This document shows positions 17,037-26,574 of a stretch of 64,000 nucleotides of DNA, piece after piece (position 1 is the stretch's first letter; the number at the start of each line of letters is the position of its first letter). The notes below the pieces were generated by a model, which had not been told where the DNA came from, searched no databases, and saw nothing but the letters and a program-made list of their open reading frames with translations. A program made the translations under genes and the position numbers. The stretch is taken from NCBI GenBank assembly GCA_022447605.1, contig JAKVBG010000009.1:27844-91843 (forward strand). The letters run 5' to 3'. Source of the DNA: Mariniblastus sp. (GTDB lineage: Bacteria > Planctomycetota > Planctomycetia > Pirellulales > Pirellulaceae).

Positions 17037-18491
17037 TCATTCGTGGGGCTTGGTCATGCTCAGGGGATCCAGGGCCTCCTGCAAGGTGTCCGCCGGCAGG
17101 ACGTCTTGCTCGGTGCAGAGTTCGCGGATCGTATTGCCCGAGGCAAACGCCTGCTTGGCGAGTTTGGACGCCAACTCGTAACCGATATGCGGATTCAAGC
17201 TGGTGACCATTGAGAGGCTTTTTTCCACAAAGGATTCGCAAACCTCCGGGTTGGCCTGCATTTCGTCCGCACAAAAATCAACGAACGCGTGAGTCCCTTT
17301 GGACAGCAACTCGATGCTCTCCAGTGTCGTTTGCCCCATCACGGGCATCATGATATTCAGCTGGAACTGGCCTCCGCAGGCGCCGCTCATCGTGATGGTC
17401 TGGTCATTGCCGCTGACCCTGGCCGTCAACTGCATCATGCTCTCACACATGACCGGGTTGACTTTCCCGGGCATGATCGAGCTACCAGGTTGCCGGCTGG
17501 GTAAAGCGACTTCGTAAAAACCGCAGCGCGGTCCCGATCCCAGCCAACGGATGTTGTTGGCCACGTTAAACAGGGTTGTGGCGATGGTCTTGAGTTGTCC
17601 ATGGCAGCCGACCAGGCCATCGCGCTGGGCATTCGCTTCGAAGTGATTAGCGGCCTCGACAAAATTGATTCCAGTTTCCTTGGCGATTTCAGCGGCGACC
17701 CGCTGTCCAAATTCCACATGCGTATTGATGCCCGTACCGACGGCCGTGCCGCCAACGGGTAATTCGAGGACGGATTCCAATGCCTGTTCAGCCCGTTGTA
17801 CCGAAAGGTCAAGCTGCCTGGCGAACCCACTGAATTCCTGTCCCAGCGTCAACGGTGTGGCATCCATCAAGTGGGTCCGGCCAATCTTGATGATGTGCTC
17901 CCACTCCTGGGCGTGTCGGTGAAACGTATCGGCCAGACGTTGCAATGCCGGGATCAACGAATTTTTGATTTCACAGGCGACTGCCACGTGGATGGCGGTG
18001 GGAAATGTATCGTTGGTGCTCTGTCCCATGTTGACGTGATCGTTGGGATGGATCGTTTTTTCCGCCGAAAAACGATCGCCACCATTGAGCTCGGTCGCGC
18101 GATTGGCAATCACTTCATTGACATTCATGTTGCTCGAGGTACCCGAGCCGGTCTGGAAGACGTCGATCGGGAACTGGTCATCCAGCTTGCCCTCAGTCAC
18201 CTCGTTGGCCGCGGCCAGCATCGCTTCGACCTGCTCGGCATTGAGCGGGCATTTGCCAGTGCCGGTCAGTTTTCCCAAATCCCGATTGGCGACCCCGCAG
18301 GCATATTTCACGCGGCCCATGGCGTGGATCAGGGGCGGGGCCAGCGTCCAGCCGGAAATCGGGAAATTATCGACCGCTCGCTGGGTTTGGGCACCGTAAT
18401 ACGCGTTGGCCGGTACGTGGACCTCCCCCATGGAATCGTGTTCAATCCGGGTTTCCGTGGAAGCTTGGTTATCTGCTGGATTTGTGGTCAT
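17037..18491 (-). CDS. fumC: Fumarate hydratase, class II
   Basis: FumC interconverts fumarate and malate in the TCA cycle without an iron-sulfur cluster. The superfamily signature GSSIMPGKVNPVMCE is present, with the flexible-loop catalytic Ser; GSGTSSNMNVNEV and GRTHLMDATPLTLGQE are the substrate-binding blocks. The 484-residue length is normal for class II, slightly long at the N-terminus. The TDATPL-like block and GQSTND favour fumarase over aspartase, though aspartase is close in sequence. It is divergent from pdxH and upstream of the TPR gene. Confidence 0.93.
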   Translation of the reverse strand: MTTNPADNQASTETRIEHDSMGEVHVPANAYYGAQTQRAVDNFPISGWTLAPPLIHAMGRVKYACGVANRDLGKLTGTGKCPLNAEQVEAMLAAANEVTEGKLDDQFPIDVFQTGSGTSSNMNVNEVIANRATELNGGDRFSAEKTIHPNDHVNMGQSTNDTFPTAIHVAVACEIKNSLIPALQRLADTFHRHAQEWEHIIKIGRTHLMDATPLTLGQEFSGFARQLDLSVQRAEQALESVLELPVGGTAVGTGINTHVEFGQRVAAEIAKETGINFVEAANHFEANAQRDGLVGCHGQLKTIATTLFNVANNIRWLGSGPRCGFYEVALPSRQPGSSIMPGKVNPVMCESMMQLTARVSGNDQTITMSGACGGQFQLNIMMPVMGQTTLESIELLSKGTHAFVDFCADEMQANPEVCESFVEKSLSMVTSLNPHIGYELASKLAKQAFASGNTIRELCTEQDVLPADTLQEALDPLSMTKPHE

Positions 18492-18679
18492 TGAGTTACA
18501 CTCTCGCGGGACTGCGGTATCATAAATGGTCTTGAAAAAAGGACCAAGGTGAACGGCCTGGGGTTGCTAGAACTGCTAGCCAATTCCACTTGATTGTAGT
18601 GGGAACCTCAGATTTCGTCGAAGCCCCTGCCATTTTGGGTTGGGGTGTGAGAACACGTCTTAACCCGAGAGCAGATGTA

Positions 18680-19327
18680 ATGGACTTTCAAGCGATCCGC
18701 AAGGAATATGAAGACCGGGGACTCGAGCCGGAGCAGTTGGGGTCGGACCCGCTGGCGGCACTTGCGGCCTGGATGGATGAGGCGACCGAGCAGTCTCCCG
18801 GTCGCTGGTTTGAGCCGAACGCCATGTCCCTGGCCACTGCGGACCGGAGTGGCAACGTCACCGTCCGTCTGGTCCTGCTCAAGGGGATTCAGTCGGAAGG
18901 GATCCTGTTCTTTACCAATTACGATTCGTTGAAAGGGAAACAGCTGGCCGACAATCCACGGGCAGCCGTCGCCTTGCATTGGCCGTACCAGGGACGGCAG
19001 GTGCGGATCGAAGGGGTGACCGAGAAGACGGACCGGTCGATTTCGGAAGCGTATTTTCATTCACGGCCCGTGGGCTCCCAGTTGAGCGCGTCCGTTTCCC
19101 ACCAATCGTCGCGCCTAGCATCGCGTTCAGAACTGGAACAGGAAAAACAAACCCTGGCGGAACGTGTCGATGGCGGACCCGTACCGCTGCCGGATAACTG
19201 GGGAGGATACTGGCTGCGACCCGACCGCTTTGAATTCTGGCAGGGGCGCTCCGATCGGCTGCACGACCGGGTGGTTTACGCGATCGACCCTGACGGGACC
19301 TGGGAAATCATGCGGCTGGCACCATGA
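18680..19327 (+). CDS. pdxH: Pyridoxamine 5'-phosphate oxidase
   Basis: PdxH oxidises pyridoxine- or pyridoxamine-5'-phosphate to PLP using FMN and oxygen. Recognisable blocks are EPNAMSLATAD, RLVLLKGI, GILFFTNYDSLKGKQL, PYQGRQVRIEG, the SRPVGSQLSA region, and the C-terminal WGGYWLRPDRFEFWQGR with RLHDR (FMN/PLP contacts). The ATG at 18680 gives the usual 215-residue length; the frame is open 30 codons upstream, but those residues do not match the family. It is divergent from fumC. Confidence 0.94.
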   Translation: MDFQAIRKEYEDRGLEPEQLGSDPLAALAAWMDEATEQSPGRWFEPNAMSLATADRSGNVTVRLVLLKGIQSEGILFFTNYDSLKGKQLADNPRAAVALHWPYQGRQVRIEGVTEKTDRSISEAYFHSRPVGSQLSASVSHQSSRLASRSELEQEKQTLAERVDGGPVPLPDNWGGYWLRPDRFEFWQGRSDRLHDRVVYAIDPDGTWEIMRLAP

Positions 19328-19361
19328 CCAAGAAGCGAATAGGTGCCGACATTACGTCGAT

Positions 19362-21272
19362 TCAACGGATCTGGTCATCCCGCTCGGACGCGGTTTTTTC
19401 CTGGTGCGCGGGTTGGAGCAAAACCAGCTGCACATCTTTCTTAAGGAAGAAAGGCGTTGTTTGGGCAACTTCGTAATGATCCGGCAGCCGGGCCAGCAGT
19501 TCGTCGACATGCTGGTTGGTGGTCAGGTAGAACGCCCCTGGTTCCAGCTGGCTGAATTCTTCCGGTGTGATGCGGGGTTTCCGTTGCCAGAAGCGGTCCC
19601 GTTCAAGATTTCGCCCGGTCGCCTCATTGGAAGATGCCAGTTCGAAGATTGGGCGCCCCGAGTAGACGACCCAGCTCGATTCCATGACTTGGAAACTGGC
19701 AACACTCACGGCCGGGTCGGCCTGGCGAATCGGTTCCAGCACGGTCGAGGTGAGCCGGTGAGCGTCTACTGCCGTGGTGCCAAAACCGAAGAATGTCAAA
19801 GAAAACAGGAACGAGGTCAGGCTGACGGTGATCACCGAGCGGAAACGCTGGTCGGTCCAGGCAAAATAGACGGCCAACAAGCCACCCAGCAACGGGATCA
19901 ACCCGATGGCCGCAACCGACCAATCACCCCCCAGGAATTCCTGGCCGACGTAAAACAGGCCGATCGAGATAATCAGGCCCGCGGTGATCAAACCGGATAC
20001 GGCCAGCACATACCAGAAGCGGGCGACCGACGTTTGGCCGGTGAGCCAGGAATGTACGGTCATCCCGACCAGGATCGCCAGGGCCGGGTAACAGGGGGTG
20101 ACGTAACTGGGCAGCTTGGTGCTGGCGATCGTAAACAGCGAGATCTGCACGAGGACCCAGCAGAGTGTGAACAGGATCACGGTCCGATACTTGGAGCCCT
20201 GGCTCATTTGACGATCGATCGTGAGTAGCGTGGGAAAGCAGAAAATGGCCCAAGGAAAAAAACCGATCAACAAGGTCAGGGGGTAGAACCAGAGACCACC
20301 GCGGTGGTTTTCCAGGACCGTGGTTGCCCGGCCGAAATTTTCACCCAGCAGAAACTGCTCGAGGAAATCCCCTTCCGTTTTCAGGCCGACCAGGACGTAC
20401 CAGGGGCCGGCGATGATGAGGACCAGGGCGATGGCCGTTAGTGGACGCATTGACCAGCAGGTTTTGATGAAATGCCATGGTGCAAAGGGGCGAAAACAGC
20501 CGATCGCCAGGCGGGAGAGCTTGCCCTGTCGGTTCCAGAATTCCGCTGGCAGCGGTGACAGTCTCTGGAGCAACAGGAACATCCCGATAATGGCGGTGGG
20601 CAGGATCAGTCCGACCGGTCCCTTGGCCAGGACGCCCATCGCCATGGCGGAGTACATGCCGACGACATAACCGTAATGCTGTGGAAACCAGCAACCGGCC
20701 GTCTTCAGGCGCTGGGCCGGGTCGTTCTCCCTTTGGCGGGCAAACGTCCCCAGCACGTAGAGCAGGATGGCCAGTGTGCTGAAGAAGATCAATACCGAGT
20801 CCGGGGTCGCTGCGCGGGCGGCGACCGAGAACATGATGCTGGTGCTGAGCGCCATCGCGGCCAACAGACCGACCGTCGGGTTCACCAGGCGGCGGGCGAT
20901 CCCGTAGGTCATCCAGACCGTGCCGAGTCCCAGGATGGCTGACCAGATCCGGGCGGCCAATTCCGTTTCGCCCAGGACCAGGAAAGCCGACATCATGAAC
21001 CAGTAGAGCAGGACCGGTTTCTGTTGCCGTAATTCGTTGTTGAAGATCGGGACGACCCAGTCACCCCGCTGTAGCATCTCCGAGGCGCAACCGGCGTTTC
21101 GCGGTTCATCGCGATCCCATAAACGGGCGGAGCCGAGATTGGTAAAGAAGATGGCCCCGGCGAACAGGGTGATGATCGCCAGATGCAATGCGGTCTGCCT
21201 TGAACCGGTAAGTTGGTTGACTTGATCTGAACCCGCTGTCACCTGGCAACTCCATTTGCCGCTGTCTTCCAT
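19362..21272 (-). CDS. ArnT/PMT-type membrane glycosyltransferase (GT83-like)
   Basis: This 636-residue protein has a first membrane segment (about 28-45) followed by LWDRDEPRNA, the acidic first-loop motif shared by ArnT-like and PMT-like transferases. These take a sugar from a polyprenyl-phosphate donor. About 12 hydrophobic segments follow, and a soluble C-terminal domain starts around residue 500. It probably glycosylates a lipid or protein on the periplasmic face. The acceptor is unknown, and no lipid A modification genes are adjacent. It is transcribed alone, convergent with pdxH. Confidence 0.82.
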   Translation of the reverse strand: MEDSGKWSCQVTAGSDQVNQLTGSRQTALHLAIITLFAGAIFFTNLGSARLWDRDEPRNAGCASEMLQRGDWVVPIFNNELRQQKPVLLYWFMMSAFLVLGETELAARIWSAILGLGTVWMTYGIARRLVNPTVGLLAAMALSTSIMFSVAARAATPDSVLIFFSTLAILLYVLGTFARQRENDPAQRLKTAGCWFPQHYGYVVGMYSAMAMGVLAKGPVGLILPTAIIGMFLLLQRLSPLPAEFWNRQGKLSRLAIGCFRPFAPWHFIKTCWSMRPLTAIALVLIIAGPWYVLVGLKTEGDFLEQFLLGENFGRATTVLENHRGGLWFYPLTLLIGFFPWAIFCFPTLLTIDRQMSQGSKYRTVILFTLCWVLVQISLFTIASTKLPSYVTPCYPALAILVGMTVHSWLTGQTSVARFWYVLAVSGLITAGLIISIGLFYVGQEFLGGDWSVAAIGLIPLLGGLLAVYFAWTDQRFRSVITVSLTSFLFSLTFFGFGTTAVDAHRLTSTVLEPIRQADPAVSVASFQVMESSWVVYSGRPIFELASSNEATGRNLERDRFWQRKPRITPEEFSQLEPGAFYLTTNQHVDELLARLPDHYEVAQTTPFFLKKDVQLVLLQPAHQEKTASERDDQIR

Positions 21273-21508
21273 CGATAATGGGCAGTTTACGTCAGTCGCC
21301 CCGGCTGGGGCAACGCCACTCTGGCTGGCCCTGCCACGGTTCGGCCCAAGGCTTTCGGCGGCTAATCGTCACGGGAAACCTGCTTCCCGGCTGGAAACGA
21401 CCGTTTCCCGGCTGAAAGGAGCTCTTGTGATCCGTCGGATGGATGAGCCTGGATGCTGGCAAAAAAGGCTTGTTCGGCGCTCGAAATGGCGGCGACTGGG
21501 TCCGCGCC

Positions 21509-21540
21509 AACCGACAGCTAACCGACAGCTAACCGACAGA
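21509..21540. repeat. Three tandem copies of an 11-nt unit
   Basis: AACCGACAGCT occurs at 21509-21519 and 21520-21530, with a third copy changed at its end at 21531-21540. It sits just after the stop of the SDR gene in a 275-base gap that also has imperfect GTTTCCCGGCTG duplications (about 21360-21420). Confidence 0.8.
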
Positions 21541-21547
21541 AAACGAC

Positions 21548-22300
21548 TCAGGCCCACCATCCACCGTTGACGTGCAATGTCTGGCCCGTGACGTAGCTCG
21601 CCATATCACTACAGAGGAAAAGGACGACGTCCCCGATTTCATGCGGCTCGGCAAACCGGCCGAGCGGGACATTGGCCAGCATCGCCTTCCGGTTCTCTTC
21701 CGGTATCGATTGCCCCATTTCGGTATCGACCACACCGGGGGCCACCGCGTTGACGCGAATCTTGCTACGGGCCAATTCCTTACTGAGAACCTTGGTCAGC
21801 GTCATCACGCCCGCCTTGGCCGAGGCGTAGTTGGCTTGCCCGAAAAACCCGGTGACTGCCGACAACGAGGCGATATTGACGATTGCACCACCCGGTCCGA
21901 GCGAGCCGACCGCCGCTTTGCACGAATTGAATACGCCGGTCAGGTTCGTATCCATGACATCCTGCCACTCCGCGTCGCTCATTTTCTTGAAACTGCGATC
22001 TCTCAGGATGCCCGCGTTATTGACCAGGATGTCGAGGGTGCCGAAAGTCTGCACTGTTGTTTCGACCATGTTTGACAGCTCGTCTCCCCGGCGGACGTCG
22101 GCGGCGACAGCCAGGGCCCGGTCTCCCAGTTCCGCCACGACCTGTTCGGCGAGTTTCTGGTTGGTGCCCTCAGCATCCTCAAAATAATTGATTACCGTGT
22201 TGGCCCCTGCCGCATGCAGTGTCTGGGCGGTCGCCCGCCCGATCCCCTGGCCGGCCCCGGTGATCAGGGCCGTTTTTCCGCTGAGGTCAATCGTTTTCAT
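21548..22300 (-). CDS. Short-chain dehydrogenase/reductase, FabG-like
   Basis: This classical 250-residue SDR has the NADP(H)-binding TGAGQGIG (14-21), NNAG (about 93-96), the catalytic Ser in NIASLSAVTG, YASAKAG with the catalytic Tyr and Lys, and a C-terminal HVNGGWWA. The sequence is close to 3-oxoacyl-ACP reductases, but many acyl-CoA catabolic enzymes look the same. GGGAGTG lies upstream of the ATG. It follows an enoyl-CoA hydratase gene by 28 nt on the same strand, so a role in acyl-CoA oxidation or reduction is as likely as fatty acid synthesis. Confidence 0.87.
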   Translation of the reverse strand: MKTIDLSGKTALITGAGQGIGRATAQTLHAAGANTVINYFEDAEGTNQKLAEQVVAELGDRALAVAADVRRGDELSNMVETTVQTFGTLDILVNNAGILRDRSFKKMSDAEWQDVMDTNLTGVFNSCKAAVGSLGPGGAIVNIASLSAVTGFFGQANYASAKAGVMTLTKVLSKELARSKIRVNAVAPGVVDTEMGQSIPEENRKAMLANVPLGRFAEPHEIGDVVLFLCSDMASYVTGQTLHVNGGWWA

Positions 22301-22328
22301 CTTTCATGCACTCCCAATTGCTTGTCGT

Positions 22329-23117
22329 TCATTCCGGTTGCCAGCCCGGTTTTCTTTTTTCCAGAAAGGCGGCCAGTCCTTCGCGGGCATCGTCGGTTTC
22401 GCGGGCCTGGGCCGAGACGTGAATCGATTTCTCCAGGTCAGCCAGTACGTCGGTCGGAGCGCAATCGCTGATATGTTGCTTGGTGATGGCCAGGGCCGAA
22501 GGGGAGCCGGTTAGAATGGCCTCGACCATCCGGCGGCAGCGGTCGTCCAGATCGTCCAGGGCCACCACGTCATGGCACAGACCGAAGTTCCTTGCTTCGT
22601 GGGCAGAAACACGTTCACCCGACAAGAGCATGTAGGAGGCTGCCCCGCTTCCCACCCGGTGAATCAGGAAGGGTGTCACCATCGAAGCGGTGATCCCCCG
22701 GGCCGGTTCGGGGAGCATGAAGAACGCCTGGTCGCTGGCCAGAATCATGTCGCAGGCCAGGACCAGTCCCATCCCGCCGGCCAGCACTGGCCCCTGCACC
22801 ACGGCAATCGTGGGAACGGGCAACTGGAAGAGGGACTTCAGCGTATCGGCAAAAACCTGCGAGTCCCGTTGCCACTCCTCCTGTCCCTGTTCGGATTCGG
22901 CTCGCTGTTGCATTTCGGCCAGGTCCATCCCGGCACAGAACACGCTGCCCTCGGATTGCAGCAGGAAGACCCGCAATGCGGGTTCCGACGCCAGTTGGGC
23001 GATCCCCTGCTGGATTTCCTCGATAAATTGACGTTTCAGGGCGTTTCGCTTGTCAGGTCGATGGAGGGTCAATCGGCCTACGCCCGATTCAATCGCTACT
23101 TTGACAAAGTCCGGCAT
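22329..23117 (-). CDS. Enoyl-CoA hydratase/isomerase family protein
   Basis: Crotonase fold, 262 aa. HRPDKRNAL is the N-terminal motif, FCAGMDLAEM forms the CoA-binding/oxyanion region, and VLAGGMGLVLACDMILA supplies the second oxyanion glycine. The usual catalytic Glu positions near residues 115 and 135 appear as GGMGL and LPEPARGI, so at least one acidic residue is kept. It likely hydrates or isomerises an enoyl-CoA. It shares its direction with the SDR gene and is divergent from the AtuA-like gene. Confidence 0.87.
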   Translation of the reverse strand: MPDFVKVAIESGVGRLTLHRPDKRNALKRQFIEEIQQGIAQLASEPALRVFLLQSEGSVFCAGMDLAEMQQRAESEQGQEEWQRDSQVFADTLKSLFQLPVPTIAVVQGPVLAGGMGLVLACDMILASDQAFFMLPEPARGITASMVTPFLIHRVGSGAASYMLLSGERVSAHEARNFGLCHDVVALDDLDDRCRRMVEAILTGSPSALAITKQHISDCAPTDVLADLEKSIHVSAQARETDDAREGLAAFLEKRKPGWQPE

Positions 23118-23301
23118 GCTCTTTCCCGCTGGGGGTCGATTCGAAACAGGCCCTCATTCTAAGTCGGAAAACCGATCCGGCTAGGACCAATCGGGCCGCC
23201 CGAATGAATCTGCATGGGCCCCGCTTCCCTCCTTCTCGTCGAATCCGGCCCGATTCGGTAGAATGCGGTTTTCCAATGACCTGCAAGGATGAAGTAGTGA
23301 T

Positions 23302-24684
23302 ATGTCAAACGGTCAGCCAAATCGCGACAAGATCCTGGTTGCCAACGGGCAAGGCTTCTGGGGCGACAGTATCCTGGGGCCGATCCGCCTCGTGAACGAG
23401 GGTCCCCTCGATTACTTGACATTGGATTACCTGGCCGAAGTCACGATGAGCATCATGCAGAAGCTCAAGAGCCGAAATCCAGAAATGGGTTATGCCACCG
23501 ATTTCGTGGAAATGGTCCGGCGAGTTCTGCCCGAATGTCGAAAAAAGGGGATCAAGATCGTAGCCAATGCGGGGGGTGTCAACCCGCAGGCGTGTCGCCG
23601 AGCCGTGGCTGAGGTGATCCGGGAACTGGGACTCTCCGGCATCCGCATCGGCATCGTGGAAGGCGATGACATTCTCGATGACCTGAAAACGTTGATTGAC
23701 CAGGGCGAGCCGTTCCAAAACATGGACAATGGGGAACCGCTGGAACCTTATCTGGATCGGGTCGTGACGGCGAATGTCTATATCGGTGCCGCGCCGATCG
23801 TGGAGGCCTTGCGACAGGGAGCGGATATTGTGATCACGGGACGAGCGACCGATCCATCAGTGGTATTGGCCCCGATGATTTATGAATTCAATTGGCCGAT
23901 GGATAATATGGATCTGATGGCCGCCGGGACGATTGCCGGTCACATCGTCGAATGTGGAGCGCAGTGCACCGGTGGTAACTTCGTGCATTGGCGCGATATT
24001 CCGGAGATGGCCCGCATCGGTTACCCGGTCATCGAGGCGAGGTCCGATGGTACGTTCAGCGTGACCAAGCATGAGGGGACCGGTGGACGGGTGACCCGGG
24101 AGACGGTGACCTCGCAGCTGGTCTACGAGATGGGCGACCCGGGTTGTTACATTACCCCTGACTGCATTGCCGATTTTACTTCGATTGAATTGGACGAGGC
24201 CGGCCCTGACCGCGTGGATATTTCCGGTATCAAGGGACGGCCTGCTACCGACACGTACAAAGTATCGATCGCCTTCCGCGAGGGTTACAAGATCCTGGGC
24301 CAACTGACGGTGGCCGGGCCGGATGCGGTCGAAAAAGCGAGGCTGTGTGCCGATATCGTGTTCGACCGTGCGGCGCTGGATGGTGTTGAATTCGATGAGC
24401 AGGAGCGGTTTGTGGAGATCGTGGGGACCAACGTCTGTCATGCCGGGATTGCGGATCCACCAGCGGAGCCGGCCGAGGTCATTTTGAGGATTGGTGCCCG
24501 CAGTGACGACAAGCAGAAATTGAACCGCCTGGGCATGGAAATTGTCCCCCTGGTCACCAGTGGCCCTCCGGGTGTGACCGGATTTGCCGGCGGGCGACCG
24601 AAGGCAACCGAGATCATCAGCTACTGGCCTGCGCTGATCAGCAAAGATAAAGTAACGACCCGTGTGTCGGTCGAAGAAGTGTAG
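23302..24684 (+). CDS. AtuA-like (DUF1446) protein, acyclic terpene utilisation family
   Basis: The 460-residue protein reads as DUF1446/AtuA. It has an N-terminal NGQGFWGDS, IVANAGGVNPQACRRAV (about 88-104), GADIVITGRATDPSVVL and FAGGRPKATEI near the end. In Pseudomonas, AtuA belongs to the citronellol/geranyl-CoA pathway, but its reaction is not established to my knowledge. AAGGA lies upstream of the ATG. The enoyl-CoA hydratase and SDR genes run divergently from the same intergenic region, suggesting a small acyl-CoA catabolic group. The biotin carboxylase partners of the Atu pathway are not here. Confidence 0.82.
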   Translation: MSNGQPNRDKILVANGQGFWGDSILGPIRLVNEGPLDYLTLDYLAEVTMSIMQKLKSRNPEMGYATDFVEMVRRVLPECRKKGIKIVANAGGVNPQACRRAVAEVIRELGLSGIRIGIVEGDDILDDLKTLIDQGEPFQNMDNGEPLEPYLDRVVTANVYIGAAPIVEALRQGADIVITGRATDPSVVLAPMIYEFNWPMDNMDLMAAGTIAGHIVECGAQCTGGNFVHWRDIPEMARIGYPVIEARSDGTFSVTKHEGTGGRVTRETVTSQLVYEMGDPGCYITPDCIADFTSIELDEAGPDRVDISGIKGRPATDTYKVSIAFREGYKILGQLTVAGPDAVEKARLCADIVFDRAALDGVEFDEQERFVEIVGTNVCHAGIADPPAEPAEVILRIGARSDDKQKLNRLGMEIVPLVTSGPPGVTGFAGGRPKATEIISYWPALISKDKVTTRVSVEEV

Positions 24685-24753
24685 CGAGCCTGGGAGCGAG
24701 CCGTCTGCGGTCGATCGTGCTTCGGGGCACTTTCCAGCGGGGCTCGTTTCTGT

Positions 24754-26442
24754 CTACGGCTGGTCCGTCTTCGGTCTCAGGAAAATTGCCAGTAGGCCGA
24801 CGATCATCGCTCCCAGTCCCAGGAAAATGACAGGCAGGTCACCGACCGAGCGATAGAGCGAATGGGTATCAGCCGGCTGCACCACTGCCCGTAATGTTTC
24901 GGTTGCCTGCCGTGGTCCCTGTTGCAGGATCTTCCCATGGGGGTCGATCTCGGCCGATAATCCGGTGTTGGCACAAACGAGGTTGGTTTTCCGCATCTCC
25001 ACGGCCCGGAAGACATTGCAGGCCAGGTGCAAGTCCAGGCAGCTCGTTCCAAAGAACCAGCCATCGTTGGTGATGTTGACCATCACGTCCGGCTCTTTCC
25101 CCTCGCTCGCCAACTGGTTGACCTGCCGGCGGATCAGGTGGGGGACGGTGCTTTCGAAACAGATATTGGGTGAAAACCGGATGTCGTTGACCTGGAAACT
25201 TGAGGGATCCGTACCGGCCGTCAGTCCCCGGCCAATGGGTGACCAATCCTGCAGGAACGGGAACCAGTCGGATAGCGGCACGTACTCACCGAACATGACC
25301 CGGTGGTTCTTGAAATAACGAGACGCCACCTCACCCGACGAGTTGAGCAGGATCGCCGCGTTGTAAATCTCATCGTTGCCATACGCCGTGGTACCAACCA
25401 ACATCTCGAAGGGACGAGCAGATCCAGCCGTGACGGCTGACCAGACCTGGCTCGTTTGCCCGCGATAGGCTAGCAAGCCTGACGGGTTTCCACCCTGCAG
25501 GGCACTGTCGAGGATATCGGGAATCGGAAAACTCGATTCGGGCCAGATCATCAGATCCATTTCGGGCCATTGGCCCGCGGCCTGCCGGGACAATTGGTAA
25601 TACTCCCGATCCCGTTTCTCCTGGTACGCCATTTGTTCAGCTTGACTGGTGGGAAATTCCGTATCGATCGAACCCTGGATCAGGGCGACCTTGGCTTCTC
25701 GCCGGTCAGGGTTGTCCGAGTGAAAAGAGTGTTGCAAACGGAGATAACCGTAGCCGACCACCAGCAACAGGATGAGGACGGCGATGGCGAGTCCGCTCGT
25801 GAGCGACCGGGCGTTGCCGACTCGCTTCCCGGAAAAACAGGTCAGCAGAGCCGCCGAGAACATGGCCATCAGGAACGTCAGGGTATATCCGCCAAACAGG
25901 TCGGAGACCTGAATCAGGATCGGTTGGCGGTACTGGGTGTGCGACAGGCAGACCATGGCCATCCCCGTGATCACGTTGGAGCGGAGCCATTCGATTCCGA
26001 CCCAGACCAGGGGACCGGCGAGCAAGGTAGGCCACTGCAGGCGGTGAACCAGTGCCCGGGAGAGCAGGACAAACAGGGGCAGGTAGAGGGAGAGATAGAG
26101 GGAAACAACCAGCCAACCGATCCAGAGAGCCCAGTGGGGAATCGGGATAAAGTAAAACGTACCGAGCCAGTAAAGGAGCCCGGCCAGCCAGATCAGGCGG
26201 TACGGGCGAGTGCCGATCGTAGGCGTTGCCACCAGCCACATCATCGGGACCAGCGCGATCCAAGCGAGCGGCCACCAACCGACGGGTGGGAAGGAGAGCC
26301 ACAACAGCAGAGAACTGGCCAGGGCGGTCCCCAGGACCATCCTGGCAGAAGGTTCGAGGGCCAAACTCTGGCCGTCCCGCTTCGCCGGACCGGTCGAATC
26401 GGGTGATTCGCTGGTCGGTGTGGGAGTCGAGGCTTCGTTCAT
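24754..26442 (-). CDS. lnt: Apolipoprotein N-acyltransferase
   Basis: Lnt adds the third acyl chain to the N-terminal Cys of lipoproteins at the periplasmic face of the membrane. The N-terminal half has several membrane segments starting with SSLLLWLSFPPVGWWPLAW. The nitrilase-type domain has the catalytic triad: Glu in WPESSFP, Lys in KNHRVMFGEYVP and Cys in NICFES. A C-terminal membrane segment ends the protein. The ATG at 26442 gives 562 residues; the open frame upstream adds a non-family, Arg-rich stretch and is rejected. It is the last gene after pabA-moeA, 132 nt downstream of moeA. Confidence 0.93.
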   Translation of the reverse strand: MNEASTPTPTSESPDSTGPAKRDGQSLALEPSARMVLGTALASSLLLWLSFPPVGWWPLAWIALVPMMWLVATPTIGTRPYRLIWLAGLLYWLGTFYFIPIPHWALWIGWLVVSLYLSLYLPLFVLLSRALVHRLQWPTLLAGPLVWVGIEWLRSNVITGMAMVCLSHTQYRQPILIQVSDLFGGYTLTFLMAMFSAALLTCFSGKRVGNARSLTSGLAIAVLILLLVVGYGYLRLQHSFHSDNPDRREAKVALIQGSIDTEFPTSQAEQMAYQEKRDREYYQLSRQAAGQWPEMDLMIWPESSFPIPDILDSALQGGNPSGLLAYRGQTSQVWSAVTAGSARPFEMLVGTTAYGNDEIYNAAILLNSSGEVASRYFKNHRVMFGEYVPLSDWFPFLQDWSPIGRGLTAGTDPSSFQVNDIRFSPNICFESTVPHLIRRQVNQLASEGKEPDVMVNITNDGWFFGTSCLDLHLACNVFRAVEMRKTNLVCANTGLSAEIDPHGKILQQGPRQATETLRAVVQPADTHSLYRSVGDLPVIFLGLGAMIVGLLAIFLRPKTDQP

Positions 26443-26574
26443 GCGGGGGATCCGTAATTCGGCCCGGTCGTCAATCTGTACCCGTTTTGGGCCAGGCAAT
26501 CTGGGCCGGGACCGAACGGGCCAACCGCATCGTAAGGAATCCACGTCTGGATCGCCAATACCTGTTTCCCGGCG

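Noticed and set aside
21509..21540. Short tandem repeats as a CRISPR array
   Set aside because: Units are 11-14 nt, directly adjacent and without spacers; no cas gene is nearby.
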